A stretch of DNA of 8,502 nucleotides from an uncultured Campylobacter sp. (GTDB lineage Bacteria; Campylobacterota; Campylobacteria; Campylobacterales; Campylobacteraceae), in the NCBI GenBank assembly GCA_938036585.1, contig CALHQN010000183.1:1-8502 (forward strand), given 5' to 3'. Shown here in pieces: positions 1-6,169 of this stretch (positions within the stretch are counted from its first letter, which is position 1; each line of letters opens with the position of its first letter). The position numbers and the translations under genes are program-made. Below the pieces are notes generated by a model. That model saw nothing but the letters and a program-made list of their open reading frames with translations. It was not told where the DNA came from and ran no database searches.

Positions 1-1
1 C

Positions 2-598
2 GACATAAACGGCGACCTCATAAACCTACACCGAATAATCCAAACTAGACCGCAGAGCTTAAACTCGTGTCTTAACGGGCTTTTAAGAAGCAGAGAGATC
101 TTTTACGCTATCAAGCACAGAACCATTAAGCCGAGCAATAAGATAGAAGCGGCAGCGTTTTTCTACTTCCAAATTGCGGCAAGCTTCGGCGCAAAGGGCG
201 ATCACTTCGCTATGCCAAAAGGTCGCAGCACTAAGAATATTTATAGGGATTTTTGCGTTTATTCACGCAGGCTAAAGCGCGCTACGATTGAGAATCTGAG
301 TTACGAAAAGCTCATCAAAGAGTATGACGGCGAGGATAGCCTTTTTTACTTAGATCCTCCGTATGTCGGCACCGAAAATTATTACAAAACGGCAGGCGGA
401 TTTAGTAGGCAAGATCACCAAGCTTTGGCTGAAATTTTACGAGGTATCAAAGGCAAATTTATGCTTAGCTACAACGATTGCGAGCCAATACGAGAGCTTT
501 ACCGGAACCTTAATATGAAAGAGTTAAAGATTAGCTATTGCCTCAATAATGCAGCAGAGCGAAAGAACAGCAGCGAGCTTTTGATTATGAATTATTGA
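2..598 (+). CDS. Phage-type N6-adenine DNA methyltransferase (D12 class), 5' partial
   Basis: Transfers a methyl group from SAM to adenine in a short DNA target; enzymes of this class occur in prophages and restriction systems. The frame is open from base 2, so 198 residues are visible and the N-terminus lies outside the window. An ATG at 212 is internal: clear family sequence precedes it. The visible start, DINGDLINLHRII, matches the segment that follows motif I in D12-class enzymes, so the SAM-binding motif I and roughly 40-60 residues are missing. The catalytic motif IV DPPY is intact at bases 353-364, within SLFYLDPPYVGTENYY. Also seen are GGFSRQDHQALAEIL, FMLSYNDCEPI and a normal C-terminal end ELLIMNY. 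A hairpin terminator follows 58 bases downstream. Codon use is less GC-rich than in the znu genes, which fits a prophage or horizontally acquired origin. Target specificity cannot be read from the sequence. Confidence 0.88.
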   Translation, partial: DINGDLINLHRIIQTRPQSLNSCLNGLLRSREIFYAIKHRTIKPSNKIEAAAFFYFQIAASFGAKGDHFAMPKGRSTKNIYRDFCVYSRRLKRATIENLSYEKLIKEYDGEDSLFYLDPPYVGTENYYKTAGGFSRQDHQALAEILRGIKGKFMLSYNDCEPIRELYRNLNMKELKISYCLNNAAERKNSSELLIMNY

Positions 599-656
599 GG
601 GATTAGGCTTATTCGGATTTTTAAAGTAGACTTTCTACAGCATAATTTTTACTTGT

Positions 657-703
657 AAAAAATCTCATTTTTCACTTAAGGGTAAAAAATGAGAAATTTT
701 TTT
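657..703 (+). terminator. Hairpin terminator after the DNA methyltransferase
   Basis: A 10-bp perfect stem, TCTCATTTTT at 663-672 with AAAAATGAGA at 685-694, encloses a 12-base loop. It is flanked by an A-run (657-662) and followed by a run of seven T (697-703). The A-run can pair with the T-run past a two-base bulge, so it could act on both strands. The T-tract on the plus side and its place just after the methyltransferase stop codon make it a likely Rho-independent terminator for that gene. Confidence 0.75.
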
Positions 704-732
704 ACGAAAAATGTGAGAAGTGTTACGAGCGA

Positions 733-924
733 TTAAAATTTAAGGCGGCGGCTTAAATTTAAACACCGCATCCCGCAAATCGCGCGATGAAATTTTACTT
801 CTAACCGCCGCAAATAAGGAGCGAGAGTAGCAACACTAGCGGTAACGAAGGCATTAATCACAAGCGCTATCATTATGTTTAAGGCGCCGTATTTGCCGAG
901 CGCTCGCGGCGGACAGAGAGCGAC
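733..924 (-). pseudogene. Possible remnant of a membrane protein
   Basis: The minus strand is open for 63 codons and ends at TAA (733-735). It contains a hydrophobic stretch, NIMIALVINAFVTASVATLA, followed by basic residues (PYLRRLEVKFHRA), like a transmembrane helix with a positive flank. No plausible start with a ribosome site exists: the only ATG (871-873) is inside the hydrophobic stretch and has no Shine-Dalgarno sequence. I do not recognise a family. It may be the decayed tail of a transporter or simply a chance open frame. Confidence 0.22.
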
Positions 925-936
925 TTAAACCCGAAT

Positions 937-1037
937 ATCTAGCGATCTCGCGCGCCTCCAGCCTGCGCCGAAATTTTGAAATTTTAAAATTTACAGCCGC
1001 GCGGCTCGCCAAATTTTAAAATTTCAAAGCGCTAGAT
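937..1037. repeat. Nested inverted repeat with perfect 17-bp arms
   Basis: The arms TTGAAATTTTAAAATTT (976-992) and AAATTTTAAAATTTCAA (1011-1027) are exact reverse complements. The 18-base loop contains the 12-base palindrome AGCCGCGCGGCT (995-1006). An outer 8-bp pair, ATCTAGCG (937-944) and CGCTAGAT (1030-1037), encloses it. Each 17-bp arm contains the self-complementary AAATTTTAAAATTT. It lies about 100 bases beyond the stop of the EAL gene, so it could serve as that operon's terminator, but there is no clear U-tract; a cruciform or protein-binding site is equally possible. Confidence 0.7.
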
Positions 1038-1130
1038 TTTGGAATTTTCAAGACAGGTTTAAATTTACGCCGTGCAGCCTTGCGCGACGACATAATAAGC
1101 ACACATCCGCGCACAAGCAAGCGGCGAGCT

Positions 1131-3551
1131 TTAAAATTTTATCTTCGACGGCTCCATCGGCTTGCTGTAGAAGTAGCCCTGCATATACCTGATCCCCATC
1201 TCCTCTAAGATCATCGATATTTCGTGGTTTTCGACATATTCGGCGATGAGCTCGTAGCCCTGCTTTTTGGCAAAGCCCGCGATCGTTTCGACGATGGCGC
1301 GCGAGTTTTTGTCGTTTGCGATGTTTTTGATTAGCGCTCCGTCGATCTTTATGTAATCCACGTCGAGCGTTAAAATTCTATAGTAGTTGGAGTATCCGCT
1401 GCCAAAATCGTCTATCGCGATGGTGCAGCCGTAGTTTTTGGCTACGGCGATAAAGCTGCGAAGACTCTCGTAGTCGTCGAACTCCTCGCTTTCTAAAATT
1501 TCGATAAAGAGGTTTGAAGCGTTGGGGCTGGATGCGAGCTTGCGCTCTAGCAGCTCCTTGATGCCCTCGTTTGCGATGTCGAAATATGAAAGATTGATGC
1601 TAAATTTAGTACCTGCGAAGCGGTCCAGCAGGCGAAACGCCTCGTCTATCACTACGCGCGTTAGCGGGATGTAGAGCGAGGTCTGCTTTGCGATGTCGAT
1701 AAACTCGCCCGGGCAGCGCGTCTTGCCGGAGCGGTCGATGAGACGGATTAGGATTTCATATACCAGCGGAACATAGTCGCTGTCGTTGGTGCCGTAGGTG
1801 TTGCCACTCATATCTCTGCGCGTGATGTCGAAGATCGGCTGGACGAGGACGAAGACCTGGTTTTTTTTGATCGCGTTTTGGATCGTGTTGATCATGATCT
1901 GGTTTTGCAGATACTTCTCTTCGATGACGTTTGGACGCGAGTAAAAGCCCACGTGCTCGTTCTTGCCCTGCGCTTCATACATCGCCATAACCGCCTGAAA
2001 GACCCTATTTGCGCCGCCGGCTACGTCGGCACGCTCGCTGACGCCTATCGTGACGTTTATAGGCGCAGAGGCAAAGCCCTCGGTCGTGTGGAGGTTAAAG
2101 ACCTTATCGGTGAAGTATTTATTTATGATCTCCACGTCGCGAGTGATGTTTGAGCCCTCGTAAAATAGGCAAAACTCGTCGGATTGGATGCGGAAAATTT
2201 TAGCTTTGATCTCGTTTGATTCGATACACATCGCAAGCGTGCGCGCAAAGGAGCGCAGAATTTCATTCGTCGTCTCCGCCTTGTAAAAGAGCCGCAAATT
2301 TGCAAAATTTACGATCGTAAGATAGATCACGATACCCGTTTTCTCGGCGTTTATCAGCTCGTAAAGCGCCGCTTCGTTGCCTTGATTCGTAAGATGATCG
2401 ATATAGACCTGGTTGGTTAAATTTTCCTTTGCCCCCGCAAGTGCCAGCCGCATAATCTCAAGCTGAGTGACGTCCTTTGCAAACAGCGCATACACGGGCG
2501 ATTTTTGCGGCGCGGCGATATTTACGATCTTTAGGCTTACGTCCACCGACTCGCCGTTTTTGCAGATCAGGCGGGTGTCTTTGGCGTCTTTGTTCGCGAG
2601 ATTTAAAATTTCGCCGCGCTTATCTTCGGGCGTTAAAATTCCGACGTCCGCGCCCTTTAGCTCGCCCTGTTCGTAACCGAATAGGCTTAGCGCCTGGTTA
2701 TTTGCATAAAAAATTTTAAAATTCTCATCCGCCAAAAGCGCTCCTTCGCTCGCCTCGTCGCACAGCGCGCGATACGGCGCTAGCGTGCGTTTAAAGCGCA
2801 GAGCGTCGGAATTTATGATGTAGGTAAGCAGCAAAAACGAAAGAAACACCGCCGTATAGATCATCGTCATCTGCGCGAACGAGCCGTAAAACTCGTCGCT
2901 GGCGTAGGAAAATCGCTGGCGTAGGTTCGCAAAGCGCATATTAAGCTGCGAAAGCCCGTCGGTGACGATGCGGTTTTGCCGCTCGAAATTCTTTACTATC
3001 TCGCGCGCGATGCCGACGAACGCGACCTCGTTTAGATCCGAGGCCTCGGCGCCGTCCAGCGCATTTTGCAGCGCGGAGATTTCCGAGCGGTTTTTGTAAT
3101 TAAGCCCTAAAATTTGCGAGTAAATTTTGATGAGTTTGGGACCTTTGCCGCCGGCTAAAAATTTTTGCTCCAGGCTTTGCAAAAGTACTAAATTTTGAGA
3201 ATTTAGCGCACCGAGCTCATCCAGCAAATCGATCTTTTCGCCAAAGGCGCTTTTAACCCCCTTTACGTCGTTTAAAAGCCCACTTCTAGCGATGATTTCG
3301 CTGTTTTCTAAATCCTCGATGACCTGATAAATTCCGCGCATATCGGCATTTGCGATCGAAAAGTCCCGTCTGGCGTTTTTAGCGTCAAATAGAATATTTA
3401 AGCGGTTATCCGCGTTATCGACCAAGGCCAGCTCGCGCGTGATGGTGCCGAAGCTCGCTATCTCTTTTAGCGACGAGAAATAGCTGATCGCGACGGCTAT
3501 GCCAAGCGCCATGATTCCGCCCATCAAAATCCACATTATCTTATCTCTCAT
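1131..3551 (-). CDS. Membrane sensor c-di-GMP phosphodiesterase (PAS, degenerate GGDEF, EAL)
   Basis: Inner-membrane signalling protein of 806 residues predicted to hydrolyse c-di-GMP. Order: transmembrane helix (about 4-24); a roughly 200-residue all-helical periplasmic region, possibly DAHL-like; second helix (about 228-248); PAS (about 255-362); GGDEF-like domain (about 375-538); EAL domain (about 552-802). The GGDEF signature is degraded to QSDEF (456-460), so cyclase activity is unlikely. The EAL motif reads EIL (599-601), and the other catalytic or metal-binding positions look intact: N653, E684, D714-D715 in DDFGSGYS, K735, E771 and Q791 in QGYFYSKP. I chose the ATG at 3551 because AAGGAG lies 8 bases before it; an in-frame ATG at 3581 has no such site. 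The start overlaps the end of the peroxidase gene by 11 bases, so the two are probably translationally coupled. The periplasmic ligand is unknown. Confidence 0.9.
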   Translation of the reverse strand: MRDKIMWILMGGIMALGIAVAISYFSSLKEIASFGTITRELALVDNADNRLNILFDAKNARRDFSIANADMRGIYQVIEDLENSEIIARSGLLNDVKGVKSAFGEKIDLLDELGALNSQNLVLLQSLEQKFLAGGKGPKLIKIYSQILGLNYKNRSEISALQNALDGAEASDLNEVAFVGIAREIVKNFERQNRIVTDGLSQLNMRFANLRQRFSYASDEFYGSFAQMTMIYTAVFLSFLLLTYIINSDALRFKRTLAPYRALCDEASEGALLADENFKIFYANNQALSLFGYEQGELKGADVGILTPEDKRGEILNLANKDAKDTRLICKNGESVDVSLKIVNIAAPQKSPVYALFAKDVTQLEIMRLALAGAKENLTNQVYIDHLTNQGNEAALYELINAEKTGIVIYLTIVNFANLRLFYKAETTNEILRSFARTLAMCIESNEIKAKIFRIQSDEFCLFYEGSNITRDVEIINKYFTDKVFNLHTTEGFASAPINVTIGVSERADVAGGANRVFQAVMAMYEAQGKNEHVGFYSRPNVIEEKYLQNQIMINTIQNAIKKNQVFVLVQPIFDITRRDMSGNTYGTNDSDYVPLVYEILIRLIDRSGKTRCPGEFIDIAKQTSLYIPLTRVVIDEAFRLLDRFAGTKFSINLSYFDIANEGIKELLERKLASSPNASNLFIEILESEEFDDYESLRSFIAVAKNYGCTIAIDDFGSGYSNYYRILTLDVDYIKIDGALIKNIANDKNSRAIVETIAGFAKKQGYELIAEYVENHEISMILEEMGIRYMQGYFYSKPMEPSKIKF

Positions 3552-4431
3552 CTGCTTTACTCCTTGGAATTTGCCCCTCAAGCGTAGCTAAAAAGCTCAT
3601 CAGATCGTCCGCCTCAGCCTCGCTTAGATCGTATTTTAAAAGCTCCTTTGCGACGCGCTTCATCGCCGTGCGCAGATCCTGCTCGCCGTTTATATAGGGC
3701 GCGGTTTTCGTGATATTTCGCAGACTCGGCACGCGGTGCAGCTCGTAGCCGTCGGGGGTGAGTCTGCGCTTTTGCTCCTGCATTTTTTCGGCGGAATTTT
3801 GCCCGCCGCTCGGACGCAGCTTGGCAAAGCTATTTGTGCCTAAATTTACGCCGTTGTGGCAGACCGAGCAGAGCCGCACGAATATGACGTAGCCCGAATA
3901 TTCGCGCTCGTTTAAGGCGCTCTCGCCGCGCAGAAAGCGATCAAATTTAGAATTTATCGCGGTTTTGGATTTTAAAAACTCCGCCAGCGCGTCGATAAAA
4001 TTTTCTACGTTCGCCTTGCCGTAAATTTTATAAAACGCCTCTTTGTAGGCCAAATTTTCGTTTATGATCCGCAAAATTTCATCTTCGCGTGCACCGAGCT
4101 CGCGCTCGTCAAAAACCGATGCCCCAATCCTTGCGTTAAATCCCGCGAAGTTTTCCTCGCCCAGATACCGATCGATAAAGTAGGAATTTAAAATCGTAGG
4201 CACCTGCCCGTCCTGCACCGAAGCGCCCGAATCGTTTAGGTAAAAATTATGGCAGCTCTCACAGGAGCGGGACTGCGCGCTAAATTTAGTATCTTTAAAT
4301 ATCATCTCGCCGAGCTTTGCTTTGCGCTCGTCGAAGCTGGGCATCGCAAGCGGCGAGAAAAGATTGCCGCAAAGCCCCAAAACGGGCGCCAGGCTAAATA
4401 TAAAACAGCTTAAAGCTTGCTTCGATCTCAT
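3541..4431 (-). CDS. Diheme cytochrome c peroxidase family protein
   Basis: Periplasmic protein of 296 residues, predicted to reduce H2O2 to water with electrons from c-type cytochromes. An N-terminal hydrophobic export signal (about 6-24) is present. Two heme c sites are seen: CESCH (57-61), within the family pattern LGEMIFKDTKFS..SC, and CSVCH (188-192). VPSLRNITKTAPY (233-245) matches the conserved family block. E111 in DERELG may align with the catalytic glutamate of bacterial CCPs. Odd points: the protein is shorter than typical members (about 320-350); the usual APYxHDG reads APYINGE; the Met ligand of the electron-transfer heme is not obvious; and residues about 205-225 form an extra polar loop containing QNSAE. 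It starts 38 bases inside the upstream methyltransferase and ends 11 bases into the EAL gene. A MauG-like role rather than peroxidase cannot be excluded. Confidence 0.87.
   Translation of the reverse strand: MRSKQALSCFIFSLAPVLGLCGNLFSPLAMPSFDERKAKLGEMIFKDTKFSAQSRSCESCHNFYLNDSGASVQDGQVPTILNSYFIDRYLGEENFAGFNARIGASVFDERELGAREDEILRIINENLAYKEAFYKIYGKANVENFIDALAEFLKSKTAINSKFDRFLRGESALNEREYSGYVIFVRLCSVCHNGVNLGTNSFAKLRPSGGQNSAEKMQEQKRRLTPDGYELHRVPSLRNITKTAPYINGEQDLRTAMKRVAKELLKYDLSEAEADDLMSFLATLEGQIPRSKADER
3560..3565 (-). promoter_or_regulatory. Ribosome binding site fixing the EAL protein start
   Basis: The minus strand reads AAGGAG, then 8 bases, then ATG (3549-3551). The site lies inside the end of the upstream peroxidase gene. 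It favours the 806-residue form over a start ten codons earlier. Confidence 0.75.
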
Positions 4432-5302
4432 CGCTTATCATCCCGCCTTTAGCCCGCTTTTCCAAAATCTCCTCGATCTCGCGCTCACTAGCCTCCGCGC
4501 CGTCCATATGCAGGTGCCACGCGGCGTTTTGCACAGCTTCTTGCAGGCTGCGTTTTTGCTCGCGCCTCTCGGTTAAAATTTCGCTTTTAAACTTGATGTC
4601 GCGCGCCTCTAGCAGCGCCTCAAATTTTTCGGCGGCGGTAGCGAGTCTTTTATGCCCCGTACCGAAGCGCTCAAAAAGCGGCGCAAGCATCGACGAATTG
4701 CGCTCGCTCGCCCAGTTTAGATAAATTTTTCGCTCGCCCAGCGCCAAAAACGCTTCAAAATCCTCCGTGCTTTTCAGCGCGGGGCTCATCGTAAGAAACG
4801 CGATATCAAAAACTGCTGGAATTTTAAAATTTTCGCTCTCGCGATTTTTACCCGCAGCGTCTTTTAAATTTAAAGCCTGCGCTTCTTGAGCTTGCACGTT
4901 TGAAATTTCGCTCTGCGAGCGCGGATAAATTTTAAAATTTTCGCCCGCCGCGTCTGCAAAGCCATCGCGGCTCAACCGCTCGCAAAACTCCGCAAAGCTT
5001 AAATTTAATACGTTTTGCAAGCTGATGCCAAACTCCTCCGCGCTGCGCCTTAGCTCGCGCAGCATCCCCTCCGAGCTATCGATCGCCGTTACTTTAGCGC
5101 CCAGCGACGCGAGATAAAGCGAGTAAACCCCCGTGCCGGCGCCCACGTCTAGCACGCTTTTGCCAGCAAAGCTCACGCCCCAGCCGCGCAGTATCTCAAA
5201 CACCCGCTTACCGAAAACCCCTAACTCGCCGCTAAATTTAGCGTAACTTTCGGACTTTTTATCCCAGCTATTTTCATCTGATTTTCCGCCGATTTTCTCC
5301 AC
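4394..5302 (-). CDS. Class I SAM-dependent methyltransferase
   Basis: Cytosolic methyltransferase of 302 residues with a Rossmann fold; substrate unknown. Motif I is VLDVGAGTG (50-58), followed by the acidic motif VTAIDSS (71-77) and a motif IV-like strand FDIAFLTMSPAL (165-176). The opening WDKKSESYAKF is common in UbiE-like small-molecule methyltransferases. Residues about 117-161 are an extra low-complexity segment between beta strands, carrying DAAG..ENFKI twice and the matching DNA repeat. The C-terminal part (about 240-290) is charged and helical. The start is GTG (5300-5302), with AAAGG seven or so bases before it. First gene of the minus-strand operon, overlapping the peroxidase gene by 38 bases. 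Co-transcription with the peroxidase does not by itself identify the substrate. Confidence 0.85.
   Translation of the reverse strand: MEKIGGKSDENSWDKKSESYAKFSGELGVFGKRVFEILRGWGVSFAGKSVLDVGAGTGVYSLYLASLGAKVTAIDSSEGMLRELRRSAEEFGISLQNVLNLSFAEFCERLSRDGFADAAGENFKIYPRSQSEISNVQAQEAQALNLKDAAGKNRESENFKIPAVFDIAFLTMSPALKSTEDFEAFLALGERKIYLNWASERNSSMLAPLFERFGTGHKRLATAAEKFEALLEARDIKFKSEILTERREQKRSLQEAVQNAAWHLHMDGAEASEREIEEILEKRAKGGMISDEIEASFKLFYI
4820..4944. repeat. Direct repeat of AATTTTAAAATTTTCGC within the methyltransferase gene
   Basis: Two identical 17-base copies lie at 4820-4836 and 4928-4944, 108 bases apart (a multiple of three). On the coding strand each encodes part of ENFKI, and the surrounding DAAG codons are also similar. 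The pattern fits an in-frame duplication that enlarged a surface loop of the enzyme. Confidence 0.7.
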
Positions 5303-5325
5303 CGCTCGCCTTTAAATTTTTTGTA

Positions 5326-5334
5326 ATAATAGCA
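5326..5334 (-). promoter_or_regulatory. Likely promoter (extended -10) of the methyltransferase-peroxidase-EAL operon
   Basis: The minus strand reads TGCTATTAT: a -10-like TATTAT preceded by an extended TG. It lies 24 bases upstream of the GTG start, leaving a short leader. A clear -35 box is absent, as is usual for Campylobacter sigma-70 promoters. The site sits in the divergent spacer shared with znuC. Confidence 0.5.
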
Positions 5335-5362
5335 AAATTTGGCAATTTTTCCGAATTTGGGC

Positions 5363-5368
5363 TATAAT
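5363..5368 (+). promoter_or_regulatory. Likely -10 box of the znuCB promoter
   Basis: A perfect TATAAT lies 33 bases upstream of the znuC ATG in an AT-rich divergent spacer. AATTTGG occurs twice upstream (5336-5342 and 5354-5360), 18 bases apart, and could be regulator half-sites. I see no convincing Zur or Fur palindrome, so zinc control is only an expectation from gene function. Confidence 0.55.
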
Positions 5369-5401
5369 AAATGCTTTCAAAATCTAGGCGAAAGGGCGTT
5401 C

Positions 5402-6169
5402 ATGGCGGACGTGACGATAAGAAATTTAAACTTTGCTTACGAAAAACGCGAAATTTTAAAAGATATAAACCTAAGCTACGAGCTGCACGATTTTTTAGCG
5501 ATTTTCGGACCCAACGGCGGCGGCAAAAGCACCCTTATAAAGCTGCTTTTGGGGCTGCTGCAACCAAGCTCAGGCGCGATCGAAATTTTAGGCAGATCGC
5601 CGGCGCTTGCCAGGGCGCAAATGGGCTACGTGCCGCAGTTCATCGCGATAAACAAAAGCTTTCCTATAAGCGTGCTCGAAGTCGTTTTAATGGGGCTGAT
5701 AGATAAGAAAATTTTTGGCTTTTACTCTAAATCCGAGCGCGAGCAAGCCATGCAAGCCTTGGAGCGCGTAGGCATGCAGAGCTTAGCCGGCTGCCGTATC
5801 AGCGAGCTTAGCGGCGGACAGAGACAGCGCGTTTACATCGCGCGGGCGCTGTGCGCGAAGGCTAAAATTTTACTTCTTGATGAGCCGCTAGCGAGCATCG
5901 ATACGATGGGGCAGGTTCAAATTTACGAGCTTCTGAAATCCCTAAACGAGAGCGGCTGCGGCATAATTTTAATCAGCCACGACGTACAGCTCGCGCTAAA
6001 CTACGCAAACCGCGCGCTTTACATCGCAAACGGCTCGGCGCACACCCACGAGATCGATCCCGGAGGCAGAGCGGAATTTTTAGAGCACCTGCGACGCGAG
6101 CACGGCCACTTCTGCGCCGTCGATCTCGCGCTTAACGAATGCTGCTGCAAGGAGGGCAAAAATGGCTGA
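5402..6169 (+). CDS. znuC: Zinc ABC transporter ATP-binding protein ZnuC
   Basis: ATPase of a metal-type ABC importer; it powers uptake through the adjacent permease. The 255-residue form starts at ATG 5402, with an AAAGGG site 5 bases upstream; an in-frame TTG at 5339 lies upstream of the -10 box and is unlikely. Motifs: Walker A GPNGGGKST (36-44), Q-loop in YVPQ (Q79), signature LSGGQ (136-140), Walker B ILLLDEP (156-162), switch His in LISHD (H193). The fold and MGYVPQ style match the manganese/zinc (ABC-3 partner) group. The C-terminal tail is rich in metal-ligand residues: HGHFC (234-238) and CCC (247-249). It overlaps znuB by 8 bases. No periplasmic binding protein gene (znuA) is adjacent. 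Zinc is favoured by family resemblance, but manganese or iron cannot be ruled out from sequence alone. Confidence 0.88.
   Translation: MADVTIRNLNFAYEKREILKDINLSYELHDFLAIFGPNGGGKSTLIKLLLGLLQPSSGAIEILGRSPALARAQMGYVPQFIAINKSFPISVLEVVLMGLIDKKIFGFYSKSEREQAMQALERVGMQSLAGCRISELSGGQRQRVYIARALCAKAKILLLDEPLASIDTMGQVQIYELLKSLNESGCGIILISHDVQLALNYANRALYIANGSAHTHEIDPGGRAEFLEHLRREHGHFCAVDLALNECCCKEGKNG
6149..6156 (+). promoter_or_regulatory. Strong ribosome binding site of znuB
   Basis: AAGGAGGG lies 5 bases before the znuB ATG (6162-6164), inside the last codons of znuC. It supports this start and coupled translation of the two subunits. Confidence 0.8.

Larger units (their letters stand above)
599..1130. 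other. Intergenic stretch without a confident gene
   Basis: These 532 bases lie between the stop codons of two convergent genes. They hold the terminator at 657-703, a possible gene remnant on the minus strand (733-924) and a large inverted repeat (937-1037). No tRNA, rRNA, CRISPR or convincing ribosome site was seen. Mixed composition (GC-rich blocks such as CGCGCGCCTCC next to AAATTTTAAAATTT tracts) suggests decayed chromosomal sequence between a prophage-like gene and the resident operon. Confidence 0.6.

Noticed and set aside
1878..2153. Plus-strand open frame of 91 codons opposite the EAL gene
   Set aside because: Antisense shadow of a well-supported domain protein, with no family resemblance or ribosome site.
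3552..3581. ATG at 3581 as start of the EAL protein
   Set aside because: The strong AAGGAG site is inside this extension and positioned for the ATG at 3551.
5339..5401. TTG start giving ZnuC 21 extra residues
   Set aside because: It lies upstream of the TATAAT box, lacks a ribosome site, and the family begins near MADVTIRNLNF.
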